From Zhengitettix transpicula (taxonomy: Eukaryota; Arthropoda; Insecta; Orthoptera; Tetrigidae): a stretch of 64,000 nt of DNA. Shown here piece by piece: positions 33,243 through 45,523 of the stretch. Made by a program: the position numbers and the translations under genes. Location: contig CM073590.1 of the NCBI GenBank assembly GCA_037074705.1, positions 91,380,947 to 91,444,946 on the forward strand, written 5' to 3'. Within the stretch, counting starts at the first letter, position 1; the number at the start of each line of letters is the position of its first letter. The notes beneath the pieces were generated by a model. That model worked only from the letters and a program-made list of their open reading frames with translations. It was not told the origin of the DNA and searched no databases.

Positions 33243-36163
33243 CATAATATATATATACAGACGTAAATTTTAACAATATTAGTGTAAATTCAATGAATGC
33301 ATTTTATATATTACTCAATGCAATTCAATAAATCTATCCATCTATACAGGTTTGGCATCTCTTTAATATGATATAATTAACTGTAAATTCAGTAAGATGG
33401 AAATCATTGAATTGAGAAAAATCTTTAAATATGTTCCACAATTTACAAAATATTAATATAAGATCCATTGTACGAGGACGTCACGTATGTAAAAAGAGAG
33501 AGTCTGTTCTTAATATTTTTAATCTTATAATTAGTAATAGACCTTCATCTGACTTGTATTAATTACAAATTAGATATAATTCATCAACTCCCATGGTCTA
33601 AATTATTTTTTTACAAACTATTTAATTGCCTATTAGTGTGTATATATATATAAATACTAAGGGATGAAATGTTACATATTTTAGTTTATTGTAAATTTTA
33701 ATGTTTTATAAATAAATCATGACTTAAAGCCGATTACCACTATTTAGTTTTAACGTTAGTGAATCCGCATGACATTTTCGCAGCTTTTGTTCACATTTTC
33801 GTATTATTTCAAAATAATTTTAAAATTCATTTCTCTAGTTAACTAAGCATTTTGCTCCCTATACAAACATAATTTTATCATAAAGTGTTATGTTTCTTAA
33901 TAAATAAAAACAAGTATTTTAGTTAAGATATTTAAAATATTTCGCCTGTTTAATGAGAATAAATTCAAGTATTTGCAGACAGAGAGACTCTGTAATTTTA
34001 AGTATTGAAAATAAAACAGGAAGGTAAAATGCGCAAAAATTCCCTAGATCATATGAGTATATTGGAATAAATTAGAAGTTACATAATACTGTCTTTGCAC
34101 GGATAGAATGTGTTCCCTCAGATTCAATAGACATAACGAAATTGGTTGATATTCAATCCACTGTCTCTTTAATGACATATCATAATTTTGCCAAATATCA
34201 GGACTATTATGCTCCGGTCATTTTTATAATATAACAGCCATATATTGTTACAGGACTTATTTAAGTCCTTAACCGTAATTGGTTTCGGTAACAGACATTA
34301 TTTCATAACCGTTGTGAACTTTTTTTGATAATTAAAAATAGCATAAAAAATCAAAATAAATCGTTGCCTGTTGAAGAAAAATAAGAACTTCATATTGCTA
34401 CATTAGTAGTTTTATAATCTCCCATGATTTATAAACGAATGATTCAAACAATTTTAAACACACATTACAGACTAACTGTAGTATTATAACTGTATTAATC
34501 CAACTAGTGCTATTAATCTTAATTATCTAAGTTAAAAGTTTAATTGGTAAAATTGTTATTTTTTTCTGCTTCATTTAAGCTGTGCGATTATGCAACTTAA
34601 TTTAATTAATGTGAGTACTGACACACACACACACCTATAGTGTGCTTTTGAAATTGAAAGTCGAGATGACTTTTTCCGCGGGTGAGCTGAATTGAATAAA
34701 AGCACATCTGAATGGGTTTCGAATTCTAACGCATATAATCCTAATTGATTAAAAATATTAATTAGAAATGTATACTTAATAATTCCAATTGATTATCAAT
34801 TTCATTCCATAATTTTGGCCTTCTTCAAAATATTTAATCAATAGATTTTCATCTTAAGCCATCTTTAATTTCTAGTCAAGTATAAAATATTATTTTAGAG
34901 TCAAGGTCTAAAATTATAAAAGGATTACATAAACTTCTTAAAATTAAATATAAATATATATCAGATTCCCAATGCAAAAATAATAATACTTAAATTATTT
35001 TATAAAATTTGGAAAAGTTGATGATTGTTTGGGCTGAAAGCAATTGAATAAATGTTTTGAATAAATCTAAAATTCTATTTCTTGAGTCTGATAAGAAAGA
35101 GGAATATTGGAATTAAAATAACAAATTAATAAAATATCAGTCTTCATATGAATAATGATATCTTAATTATTCATTTTTATTTCTCATTTGTACGACATTT
35201 AAACTTTCTTTATACTTCGTCTGTCTCAGATTTCTTTCGTTCTTCTCTAAATCAGAAAATATTACCTATGAATGAGATTTTACGCACTGTTTTAACGTAA
35301 ATTAATGATAAGAGCTTCAAAGAATTATATATAAGATTTTCATTATTATTAGCCCAATGTCTTTAAGACGTTAAATTTCCCAGAAATCGTGCTCAGTGTG
35401 CAGTTTGGAACATGGATTTCCAGCGTCTAAGTAATTTAGTTTTATACCAATTATAAAATAATCCATATAACTATCAGAAATTAACAATTTCTTGTCTGAA
35501 TAATGATGGATTCAAACACGCTTACCTGCTATTAGCTATTTTTTACATGGCTGAATACTTGAAATATATTAGCAATAAAATAGACTACAGTATAAATCGC
35601 CAGTAGGTGGTTTTTTGTCAGAATAGTAAACTTAAGAAGGGGTTATTTGTTTTGAAGTTTAAATTTTTCTTTTTAAAATCTTACGGCAGGTAATAACGTT
35701 AAGTTGCTTAGATAGACGTTTCAGATAGCTAAATATGACTTGTGTTAAATAATTCGTTTGTTTGCTTTCTTAGTACAATTTAATTTCGAATAATCACTTT
35801 GAAATAAATTTATGAGAATTAAAGAACATATGACAGATTATTGTACAAATTTGCTCTTTAATAATAATTTATTACAGTAATCGAAGCATGTCTCATATCT
35901 AGTTTCCGTTCCATCGTTGAGCTAATGAAAGGAACACGCAACGCTCCATTCACAGCAACTAATTAAATGCGTGTGGAAAAGGCGACGGGTTGAGGGGAGA
36001 ATCACCTGGTAAGCACTAACCTTCCGGACGAATTCGCGTATTTCTCCAACGCTGATAATTAATAGCGACGTGCGAATCAATGCAAATTCATGTTTCGCGT
36101 GTGGCTTGCTTGACATTAAGGGGACCAACGTAGAACTCTCTAATGCGCTTTCCGTGTTTCCAG
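33243..36163. other. AT-rich DNA, nothing recognised until about 35900
   Basis: Long A/T-rich stretch with a short (AC)n at about 34620-34634. From about 35900 base composition shifts to GC-richer DNA leading to the candidate exon at 36164. The minus frame at 35922-36281 (119 codons) overlaps that candidate and has no recognised domain. Confidence 0.4.
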
Positions 36164-36267
36164 GCCAGAGCCTGTGCCGTCCATATCGCGTCTGGTCACG
36201 CTCTTCTGGGTCAGCGATAAGGGTGGTAACGCAGCTCCGCAACCACCCCCTAATCCCCAGCAGATTG
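36164..36267 (+). CDS. Candidate internal exon of an unknown gene
   Basis: A GC- and CpG-rich segment of 104 nt is bounded by a good 3' splice site (pyrimidine-rich GCGCTTTCCGTGTTTCCAG ending at 36163, with CTAAT upstream as a possible branch point) and a good 5' splice site (ATTG then GTAAGA from 36268). Two forward frames stay open through the whole segment. One gives a peptide starting PEPVPSISRLVTLFWVSDKG and ending in a proline- and glutamine-rich stretch. The other gives QSLCRPYRVWSRSSG and onward. Neither is recognised. The composition contrast with neighbouring AT-rich DNA supports selection. No flanking exon is seen in this window, so the call rests on splice signals and composition only. 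Confidence 0.25.
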
Positions 36268-37120
36268 GTAAGATACGACAATGTAGGGCCCTCTCTACTT
36301 TTGGGTCCGTGGACGCAGGGGAGCTAAGATTAGCTGCTTCCGTGACTGGCTAATGTACCCACGAGGTAGGAAATTGGATTCAGTCTCCATTTCTGACCCC
36401 CTGATAAGGTCTCAATCTCAGACTTATAAAGTATTGTCGGATTTCAAACCTTAACATATCTTGATGACAACTCAATTATGAAATGTACGATATTCTACTA
36501 TAAAATCTTTTCTCTCTCTGTGTGTGTGTGTCTCTCTGCCCTTGGCTCTACGACCCTTGTATGACCTTACGTTAAATACTGAATATAAATTAAATTTTGT
36601 CTCTGTGAGATCAAATCAGAATGACTAGTAAATTATATAATTTTAATAAACTTTGTCTCGGTTTCTTTAGCCATGAAAAGGATGCCTGTATTTAAACTTT
36701 TCTTAGAAGACAGTTTAGTTATTAAAAATAACTACATTCAGAAAACTTATATTTACTGTTTTCCAGATAAATTTTCGTAAGGTATTTAACAGTGGTCTGT
36801 CTGAATCATATATCGGTTAAGAAGTATGCTTTTATAACTCATACTAAGAAATGCCTAAGAAATTCTGGTATTTTAAATGTTATTAGAAACCCCACAGAAA
36901 TTATTCCGTAACCTATTACCGTGACGCTTATTACGTTATCTTTTATCACTGACAATTTCGGAACAAATAAAAAAAATTATTGTTGGTAGGTATTTTGTTA
37001 ATCAAATAAAAACCTAATTAATATTAAAAAAATTGACAACTATCATTTGATACAGAAATAAACAATTCAGCGAATGTGTCAGAAATATTTACTAAGTAAT
37101 TAAACCAAATAATCAGTTCA
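36268..37120. other. No recognisable gene
   Basis: GC-richer DNA continues to about 36420, then becomes AT-rich. A short mixed TC/TG microsatellite sits at about 36510-36538. Confidence 0.4.
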
Positions 37121-37162
37121 TACGACGTTTCAACCATAATATTTGGACTGCTTCAGGTAAAC
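37121..37162 (-). other. Small hairpin motif CCTGAAG...GTTGAAACGTCGTA
   Basis: Read on the minus strand: CCTGAAGCAG, then TCCAAATATTATGGTTG, then AAACGTCGTA. The layout (CTGAAG, a short stem with CCA/TGG, then GAAACGTCG) matches the motifs at 11228-11301, 26322-26360 and 53911-53937. It probably marks the end of a decayed Penelope-like element. Confidence 0.4.
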
Positions 37163-38239
37163 AGGTAATGAGCAGTTTTGAATGTTTGCATTTATATATG
37201 CTAATTTAGAAGAAATGTGAATTTAGAGTAATGGATTGCATCCTACGACAGATGGAACCGACATGCTAGTGTAAAAAAGTGGTAGGAGAATTTTTAGGAA
37301 GGGTTGAAATAGTCACGCCAAACATTATGCGTGCTTAAACGAAACGTCCAACTATTATAAATATATTTAAACACTGGACTCCTTACGTTTCATCAGCTCT
37401 GTTCTATTCAAATAACCTCTGAGTTAGACACGTTAACACGCCTTGAATTACTATAAGGTTTTTTAAAAATCGAAATAAAACTCAAAGTCCATTCAACTTA
37501 AATCCCTTTGAGAGTAGTGATTTTTAAGACAGATACATGTATCAGAGCATTTATCCTCAAAAGAACTAATTTATTGCACAGCCATTCTCAGTATAAAAAT
37601 ATCATACAGTAAAAAATAAAAAGTGAATTGCAAAGATCGAGTGTATATTTAAATACATTACTATAAATTTGACAAAAATTGGTGTTAATGGATGACAATA
37701 TAGGGAATGTACACAATTCGACAAATTATCCCTTCATGTCTGCAACCAGCAATACATATACAGTACGAAGGGTGTATTATGTCATCGGCAGTTCCCAAGT
37801 GCACCGTTCTAGGAACGTTATTATCCTTAGCATACGTAAATTATAAATTCGTCTATTAGCAGACGTAATTTATCGTTAATTTCATGGAGAAAATTATGAC
37901 AGGGCGCTTCAAATTTACCTGTAGATCTTAGATACATGGACGAGAATGCAAAGTGATTACTTCCATAGGGCGCTGAGAATGGAGCCTCTTTTCTACAGAC
38001 TGTGTGGACGTCTCTCGAAGGCAAAATTTACTGATATCTAGAAATAAGCATCAACGAAAAACTAAACTGGGGCAACAACGTAAATTATGTTAGTTTCAAA
38101 TAATGTAAAACAAGACATTTCGTGATGAAAATACTGAAAACACCACGTGAATTTGCTTACACTTTCCTCCGAGTATGGAATACGAGGCTGCATGCTAGAA
38201 CCCTAACAATAGACGAGAAATAAATGCACTGCACTTTAA
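37163..38239. other. No recognisable feature
   Basis: AT-rich DNA. A 65-codon minus frame at 37827-38024 has no known domain. Confidence 0.4.
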
Positions 38240-38400
38240 TTAATTAAATTTATTAATTATTTGGTAGAATTGTATATGATTTTGGTGAGGGGGTTTCCTT
38301 CAGATCCTGTGTGGTATATCCAAAGACGTAGCCGCAGAGGGTAGTATAAAATTAATTGTGATTCTTTAAAAGCCACCGACAAAGAAGATATGACCCTGCG
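38240..38400 (+). repeat. Family D repeat, left partial copy
   Basis: Shares AATTGTATATGATTT.GG, GGGTTT.CCTT and GTATATCCAAAGAC, then GCCGC, with 38720-38905, in the same orientation at about 505 bp spacing. The similarity fades after about 38400. Confidence 0.6.
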
Positions 38401-38606
38401 TGATTTTGAAAGTATGAAAGGGAGATCCAGCTTGGTGTGAACTTGAACTGACCTCCTTCGTTAAGAAATTACTATGGTAAAAATAAAACACGCAGTAGCA
38501 AAAAATAATCGATATAGGTATCAGTGGAAAATAACATATAACCTACATATTTTCTATGGATATTAAACCAAATAATAAATTATTTAATGGACACAAAATA
38601 AATGAT

Positions 38607-38630
38607 TATATATATATATATATATATTGT
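38607..38630. repeat. (TA)n tract
   Basis: A TA run of about 24 bp followed by TGTTTTG. Confidence 0.85.
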
Positions 38631-38719
38631 TTTGCAAATATTTTAGTTACAATTATGTAACACTGTAACTGGCTTATCAAAATCAGTGGGATTAATGTGG
38701 ATAATTTATATACATATAT

Positions 38720-39770
38720 TGTAACACGTGATAATTTATTAAATTTATGTTATGTCCCTATTTTTCTTGGTTTAATTGTATATGATTTCGGGGCAGGGTT
38801 TTTCCTTGAGGACATGTTGGGCATATCCAAAGACAATTTCGCCGCGAAATTTTAGTCAGATGGGCTATAAAGACTTTTAAGAAAATTCATTTGAGCTTAT
38901 TGCGGTGCGTCAAAGACGTATTTCCTCTGGAAACATCTGCAACTAACATCCAACTACGCGCAGGCACCTCGGAGTTATGCTTTGCTATATTATCTGAGGA
39001 TTAGGAAAAAAAACAAAATTGTTGGATACGTGGGAACGTGGCCCACGGGGTTGAAATCAGCCTGCCATCCAGAGAATAATTCTGAAAAGCGAGAAAAAGG
39101 AGAATAAACGATTGGCGTATACAACCAGGTGATTTGGATAATACAACGAATCACAGGAGAAGAGGATGAGGTGATATGGGAAGAGAAAGAGAAGAAGTTT
39201 TAGTCTTGATCCAACCAGCAAACAATAAGTCTCGATCCAGACAGTGCAATCGAGAGTCTGATTTTAATAATTGCGGATTGAGGTGTGGAGACTCTTTGCG
39301 CAGCCAACAAGCTGCGAAGTCAAAATCCGAAAGTCTGGGTTAGGCGGACCAAGGCTGAGAAGGAAGAAAGTGTTCAGGTTAAATTTACCTGCAACCACCA
39401 ACTCCATTTCTTCCACAATTCCTGGAAACCACCAAGCTCGAGTAAAATCGAAATACAGCACTCCAGGCAGTCTGAAAACGGGAGTCGTTTCGACGTCTGT
39501 CACAAGAAAATAAGTATGTACATCCCTCTCTATGATAAAACACGTAATACAGCTCGGAGACGGTATATTTTACTTTTCCTGGAAGACTCTTGTTGGAAGG
39601 TTGAGTTTAAAGTTAAGGCCAAGGTTTAATTGAAATTGTATCCCATCCATTAATTCAAACTGTGTTTCAATTATTTTATTTTTTGAATAAAATAAAGCTG
39701 TTATTTAAACTCTTGAACTATTATCCCAATCCCGTTATAAGTAATATTAATTAATTAACTTAAATTATAA
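38720..39770 (+). mobile_element. Family D unit, possible LTR remnant
   Basis: Begins TGTAACACG directly after a TATACATATAT stretch, like the family A units. It contains the family D phrases at 38770-38860. Near 39685 is TTGAATAAAATAAAGCTG, a polyadenylation-like signal followed by a T-rich stretch. Frames of 79-114 codons at 39264-39629 lie in GC-richer DNA but no domain is recognised. No matching TTACA end was found, so the right edge is a guess. Confidence 0.3.
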
Positions 39771-42446
39771 TTAATCTAAACGATACCTTGAAATATATTG
39801 ATATGGACAGGAAAGAAAGACAGACAGTTCGTGGCTTACTTAAAAATATATTACTTTCGTCAAGTGATAGAAAATCACAAGAATGTAAGAACGTTACTCA
39901 TCCCTTAGTTAATCATCTGGTTTGGAGCAGTGTGTCGTTTTTGTGGTTATTGCAATCTTGAATCAAATGACGAAAGCAACAAGAACTGAAATTTTTTGGG
40001 GCATTCTTTTTATTAATTTATTTTGTTTGTTTGGATACTTCTTCATCTAATCGTTATAAATCTTACACACACGTTTTATTTCTGTCAATATTTTATGGAT
40101 GGGGTTTATGTATTGCGGGTGGCGTACATCAGCTGTCAAGGCGTCAGTTGTTTCATGCTGCAGTCCGAACATAATCGAAATTCACTCGTATCACGTGGTT
40201 CACATCACGTGATTGAAACCCAATACCAACGCTAGGAATTTAATTGAATTTAAAATCTAGTCATTAAGAGTTATGACTAAAATTAACATTAGTCATTATT
40301 ACTAACGCAATTATTAACGCAATTAACACAAACAAAGAAATAACATTTATTAGGCCTCTTTAACTTAATCGATTTTCAAAATATACAAAAATGATAATTA
40401 TTTTTCGTGACCCAAATCACTGAATTTCTACCGAAACCCAAAACAGAATTTTCTGGCGCATGAATAAAATGCAGAAGTATTACAGAAAATATAGTAACTT
40501 AAAATTTGGTCAATTGTTAAGTTTTCGCGGTTGTTTTTATCTCCCAAAGTTCATCTCAGATCTCGGTTCCAGATCACTGCCAATCCCACAAGCTGTTACA
40601 TCGTGGTTTCACTTCGTAGGCTGGGATCTACATTTCCCACGGGATCAAACGATCACGCAGGTCTCGACTCTTCTCGAAGTCAGTATTCTATTGCCCCAAA
40701 GCAGCGTCGCCCATCGTATCGAAATTCCAGACTGTATTCAGCTCCTCTTTCAGTCAGCAAGATACTGACCAAACGCTACGTCGCCCACAGTTTTGTAAGT
40801 CCAAGTTGGACTAATTTCCTCTAAAAATTACTGCAACCTTCGTCACCCACGGGAAGCTTTAGCTTCTTTTTTAAAAAAGCTGTACTAATACAACAATTAA
40901 GGTAATTTGGTGCAACATGACCTCTCATATCTAAGTCCCAGGGAAGACTAACTACTGTCCCGATTTACTCATCTTCATATTCCCACCCAATGGTCTCTTC
41001 GCCCAATAAAGTGTAAATAACTGTCATGTATACACTCGAGGACCCATTAAATCTTACTTCTCTGTGGTAAGCAGATAGGTCCCAGTTCTTTTGGAAAATG
41101 GGACACCAATTAAATTAACTGCCCACTATCTCTGTACGATAAAAAATACGAAGCTTTAACACATATCAACAACAAGCCCTTAGGAATTTAACCTATTTCG
41201 CTAACTAAACAATTAACTAACAAAAATTACTCTATCTGTAATATGTATTCATTAAAACTGATTCTCCCTATATCTGATTTTTTTAGGCAGAAAGGGTTAA
41301 ACTCGTCAGATTCCTGAAGATGAAAACCTAATGTAATTGAGTTATTACGGGAAATATTGTAAACACAACACCCTAAGATATGTAAATAATACGTCATTAT
41401 TTAAATTATTTGAAATAACTTATATAGATTCGGTATGACGTGTTAGATTGTAAAACATAATTAATCTTCTCTCTATGCATTACAATTTCCCCGAGACGTA
41501 TTTATTAATTTTCGTCTTTAACGCTCACGAGTGTTCTTCTAGTATCGAGAAAAATATAAAATTCTGTTTCATTTTCATAAATCAGACAGATATCGTTATA
41601 GTTTAATAGGGCGAGAAAAAAGCTTGAAGTGTTTTTTAACGTCTTTCACCATCTTAAATTATAGATAACTTGGAAGTTAGAATAACTGGTTTATGAAAAT
41701 AAACTAAAAAAGATGGCATTTACAACCAGCGCCGCACCCTGTGTTGGACAAAACAACATCGATCGAGTCCTGTAATGATTAATTGTGAATGAAAGCATGA
41801 TTTCTTGGGTGGATTAGGGAAAATTTACCAATAAACAAATTCTGTAAATTTACAGGATATGAAAACACAGATTAAGTGAATATTTGTATGGAAATTTATT
41901 ATTCCCCATTAAACGTTAGATAACCATGCTGCTTAAAGTTTATTAATTATTAATATTAAAATACTTCTTTTAACTAAAGATGTACTTTAACGAGTGTAAT
42001 GCTATAACAAAATTTCATTAGAACATTTATGTTAATTTTTTTCCTTTATATATATAGTTGTTCCCGCCTCGTGTCGGAATCAAGAACTTGTAGTTCAAAT
42101 CCATTTATACTCGTCATGTCCATTTCTAAGTCCTATAATAACGTTGTAGTTTTTATAAAACATTTCTTCGTAGAAATTCGATCCACTGTAGCTTTCAAAA
42201 TTTATACATAATATTTCAAATTATCGTAAATTATGGTAAATGATAGGAAGAAATTAATTTTAAATTTTATTTTGTGTAATAAATTTAATATTACCTAATT
42301 GTCATGGAATTAATCAAATAAATTGGCAATATAACCGCAAAATTTAATTACAAATAACGCTTTGTAAACTGAAAGATTTACGAAAACAAATATTTAATTA
42401 ACCGAAAATTATTATCAATTTTCTGGGAAAATTATAAATGCATGTC
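39771..42446. other. No recognisable gene
   Basis: Frames at 40460-40824 (97-102 codons, two overlapping frames) show no known domain. The rest is AT-rich. A CTGAAGATGAAAACC stretch at about 41314 recalls the Penelope-type motif but lacks the second half. Confidence 0.35.
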
Positions 42447-42516
42447 TATAGCCATTATTATTCCTGAGATTCATTGTAGAAATTTAACCTTGTTTCATTT
42501 AAATGTTCAAATATTT
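42447..42516 (+). repeat. Short dispersed repeat, copy 1
   Basis: ATAGCCATT, then GAGATTCATTGT, then TTAACCTTGTTTCATTTAAA and TTCAAATATTTT recur at 43397-43463 with few changes. Confidence 0.7.
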
Positions 42517-43396
42517 TTAATATATCCATTTAATTTCTACTATTATTTGTTTAGTACAAATTATATACAGATATACAGGATCGAATACTCTGGACCCGGA
42601 AATGATCAGAAACGCCCGAAATATGTACATATGGTTCATTGGTAGTTTAATATAGTTTTGATATTAAATAAAATAGATGTAAAAATCTGTCGAATTAAAT
42701 AGTATTCAATAAAAACATACGAAAAATTAATTATGACAGAGTTTAGGTTTGTTCGGTTTTACACTAACTTTCTTTAAGTTGCTTTAATTGTTCTCGGGTT
42801 TCATACCAGTTGGTGTTTACTAAACAGGTTCACGTGAAGTGTCCAGCATGGAAATTTTTCAATGGAAGAGACGGTTTTCAAACCCTCAAGAGGAGGTTGA
42901 GATCGTAAAATCTAGAGAAAAAGTAATAGTTATTGAAGGGAACCTGCGGAGCAAAGCACTATAGCGTTGTTGAGGGAGCCAGAAGAAAGAAGTCTTAGCT
43001 AGTGATTGAGGTGAGAAGAGGGTGAAAGAGTGGATAAGTTGTTGGAGTAAGACGGAAAAGATTAGACCAGGCCAGCCCGGAGCAGGTCGGAATCCAGCCG
43101 TGTCAGCCAGCGCGACACCGTTCAACGTTACAGGAAATGCACCTATACTATCCCTGTGACCCCTGAGAGAATTACTCTCAAATTTCCTTATTTTAAAATT
43201 GGTAGAAAACAATAATAGTATGCAATTAACATTAAGCCCGAAATAATTCATTTTACTAATTTTAATATCAATTTGTATGTAATTCCCAAAATGTAAATAA
43301 ATAATTTAATTTCGACAGAACAGTTAATGTTAATATCTTAATATAGACTCTCTCCACTTTTAAAAAGAGAAGTGATACGAGTTAATCTCAAATTCT
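42517..43396. other. No recognisable gene
   Basis: A 121-codon minus frame at 42886-43251 passes through a GC-richer patch (about 43020-43170). I recognise no domain; its composition and lack of context make it doubtful. Confidence 0.35.
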
Positions 43397-43463
43397 GATA
43401 GCCATTCTTGAGATTCATTGTGGCAAATTAACCTTGTTTCATTTAAATATTCAAATATTTTCA
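43397..43463 (+). repeat. Short dispersed repeat, copy 2
   Basis: Partner of 42447-42516. The identity extends over about 65 bp with small indels. Confidence 0.7.
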
Positions 43464-44679
43464 GAACAAGTCAAACACGTTTCCTAAAACTTTAATGTAT
43501 ATTTACTGCTAAAATTTTCTATAGGAAACGATAGAATAGAAACTTCTAATAATAAGAAATAATAGCAATAATTCCGATAATCATTCTATTGACCAATAAC
43601 TCTACAGAATAATAAATAAACTTCAGTCATAACTATTTTCTTCTAATAAAGTTGGTGGCTATAGCGGGAAAGAAAGTAAATAGGCTAGAAGTAGCCAGCC
43701 AACACTCGAAAAGAATTGAAATTGAAACAAATATCTTGGGAGTCTCACCAAGGATGAAACATGATGCATACAACAAAGTGGCGTTTTGATTTAATAACCA
43801 ACAATATCATCCAAGAACATTATTTTTATTTGTGACAATTTGATTAATAATACATTTATTTTTCGAATTCGAATTGTCAAAGATTGCCGACATATTCATA
43901 ATTGTGATTAAGTATATGAAATGGACATAAATATATTATATTTAGTACATATGAATGAGAGACTTTTAAAAAATGGTTACAATAAATCCACGTAGTATCC
44001 AGTAAGATAATACATAGAATTAGGTTAAGGTTAATAATAAAATGAGAGAAAATCAGTGTGATTAATGATGAAGCTGCCGAAGAAGAAAACAAGGTAAATA
44101 AACGCCAAAAACTGTGAAAAAGATCACTCAGAGAAAACTACTAAGTATTTCTCTGCTACTGACTCAACGTACGTCTAAACAAAAGTCGAACGGTGGGAAT
44201 AGAATTATGTCAAGTAATATGTAGTTCTAGTTGTAGCGTGTGAAACAATTGAAATTTTTACAATGTTATTTAAATGTTCACTTTCAAAATTTGCATAATA
44301 TAATCTCCTAATTATTGCCAAAATTATCGTAAGTGATAATAAAGATTAATGATTATAAATGTTGCTATTTAATAACCAGTCTTTCAACGAAGTTGTTTCC
44401 TTCCGGATTCGACACCCGCATACTAACACTTCAGATACAACTGAAATATCTATCTTCATGAAATTATTTGTAAAACAGGGTATATTTTGCTTTGCAAATT
44501 AATGGATCCCACGAACCACTTCAATAAACGGCAGTGTAATGTGTGAGTGTGCACAAAAAATCATAAAAAGTTTTTGAAATGAGAAAAAATAAGCTTCAGA
44601 ATATGATTCATGTAAACGTTCAGACATCATGTTTTGCTACTGCTGTCTTGTGCTTCGGCATGTGATATTCAGATAGTGT
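43464..44679. other. AT-rich DNA, nothing firm
   Basis: No recognised gene. A CGGATTCGACACCCGC stretch at about 44403 resembles a B box region but has no tRNA-like head upstream. Confidence 0.4.
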
Positions 44680-45000
44680 GCGAAATGTAATTTGGAGGAG
44701 GACCGTGATGGTTAATTTGTCGGTCCAGTGGTGCTCCGGAGGGGCGAAAAGGGCCAGCGACGACGTCCGGTGGTGGTGTGGGGAGATGGGGGAGGTTGAC
44801 GTCGCGTTTCTTCCGGCGGCGCCGCAGAACGCAGAGCTCGTTTTAACGCAATCATCTAGAGCTTCGGCGGAAGGGCGATAACGCGATCAGCGGCCGGGAT
44901 GAAAGCAAAACATTTACACTCGGCCCGCGTCCATTTATCCGACTGCGGTCCGTAATTACGAACGGGGAGAGAGAAGCAGCTTGTTCGAAGTAGGGGGAAA
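44680..45000. other. CpG-rich island of about 320 bp
   Basis: Many CG dinucleotides and motifs such as CTTCCGGCGGCGCCGCAG, in a window that is otherwise AT-rich. Frames at 44678-44881 (plus) and 44852-45145 (minus) are open but not recognised; one minus reading is proline- and arginine-rich. There is no repeat partner in the window. It could be a promoter-proximal island, a conserved enhancer, or an exon of an unrecognised gene. Confidence 0.4.
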
Positions 45001-45523
45001 CTGACGCCGTCCTTAATAATATTAATGTTCCGCCACTCGAAATGTATATGGAGGAAGGTTGGAAAGGTAGGAATGCGTTGCGAGTGGAATTGCAGATCGT
45101 TGATTCTCCTGCAACGTGGACCGTTTCACGTAATCTTGATGACACCTTTAATAATAATTTTTCCTTTAATTATGAAACGAAGAAAGTTAATTTCCATCAG
45201 TTTGCGACGGTTTCAGTTAATTTTCATGGTTTAAGAAAAAAATTCGTAAAAACAATTAACACGCAAACATCTGCAAGTATAAACCATAGAAGCTCATTGT
45301 AGGAATAATTCGAAAATCTAGTATTGTTAACAGTACCTTGTCCTTAGGTAAAATTCAAATTCGTTTTCTACGAGTTACGGAAATTCTGTTTATAAAGATA
45401 TTCTATGATTGACAATCGCTTTAATTGAATCAGAATTATATCTGATGCAGTTTCTCCTATTTCACTTCTAGATGTTTCCACTCAGACTTATTTGGTGAAA
45501 GTAATGCGATTAATATAAACGAT
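45001..45523. other. No recognisable gene
   Basis: Composition returns to AT-rich. Overlapping frames at 45025-45302 are not recognised. Confidence 0.4.

Noticed and set aside
35922..36281. 119-codon minus-strand frame
   Set aside because: No recognised domain. It overlaps a plus-strand candidate exon with better splice signals and is in GC-richer DNA where long frames are more likely by chance.
40460..40824. Overlapping 102- and 97-codon plus frames
   Set aside because: Two frames of similar length over the same DNA with no motif, repeat partner or splice context; probably non-coding.
44397..44420. CCGGATTCGACACCCGC as a possible tRNA or SINE T-arm
   Set aside because: There is no cloverleaf or SINE body on either side, so it is not called as a tRNA gene.
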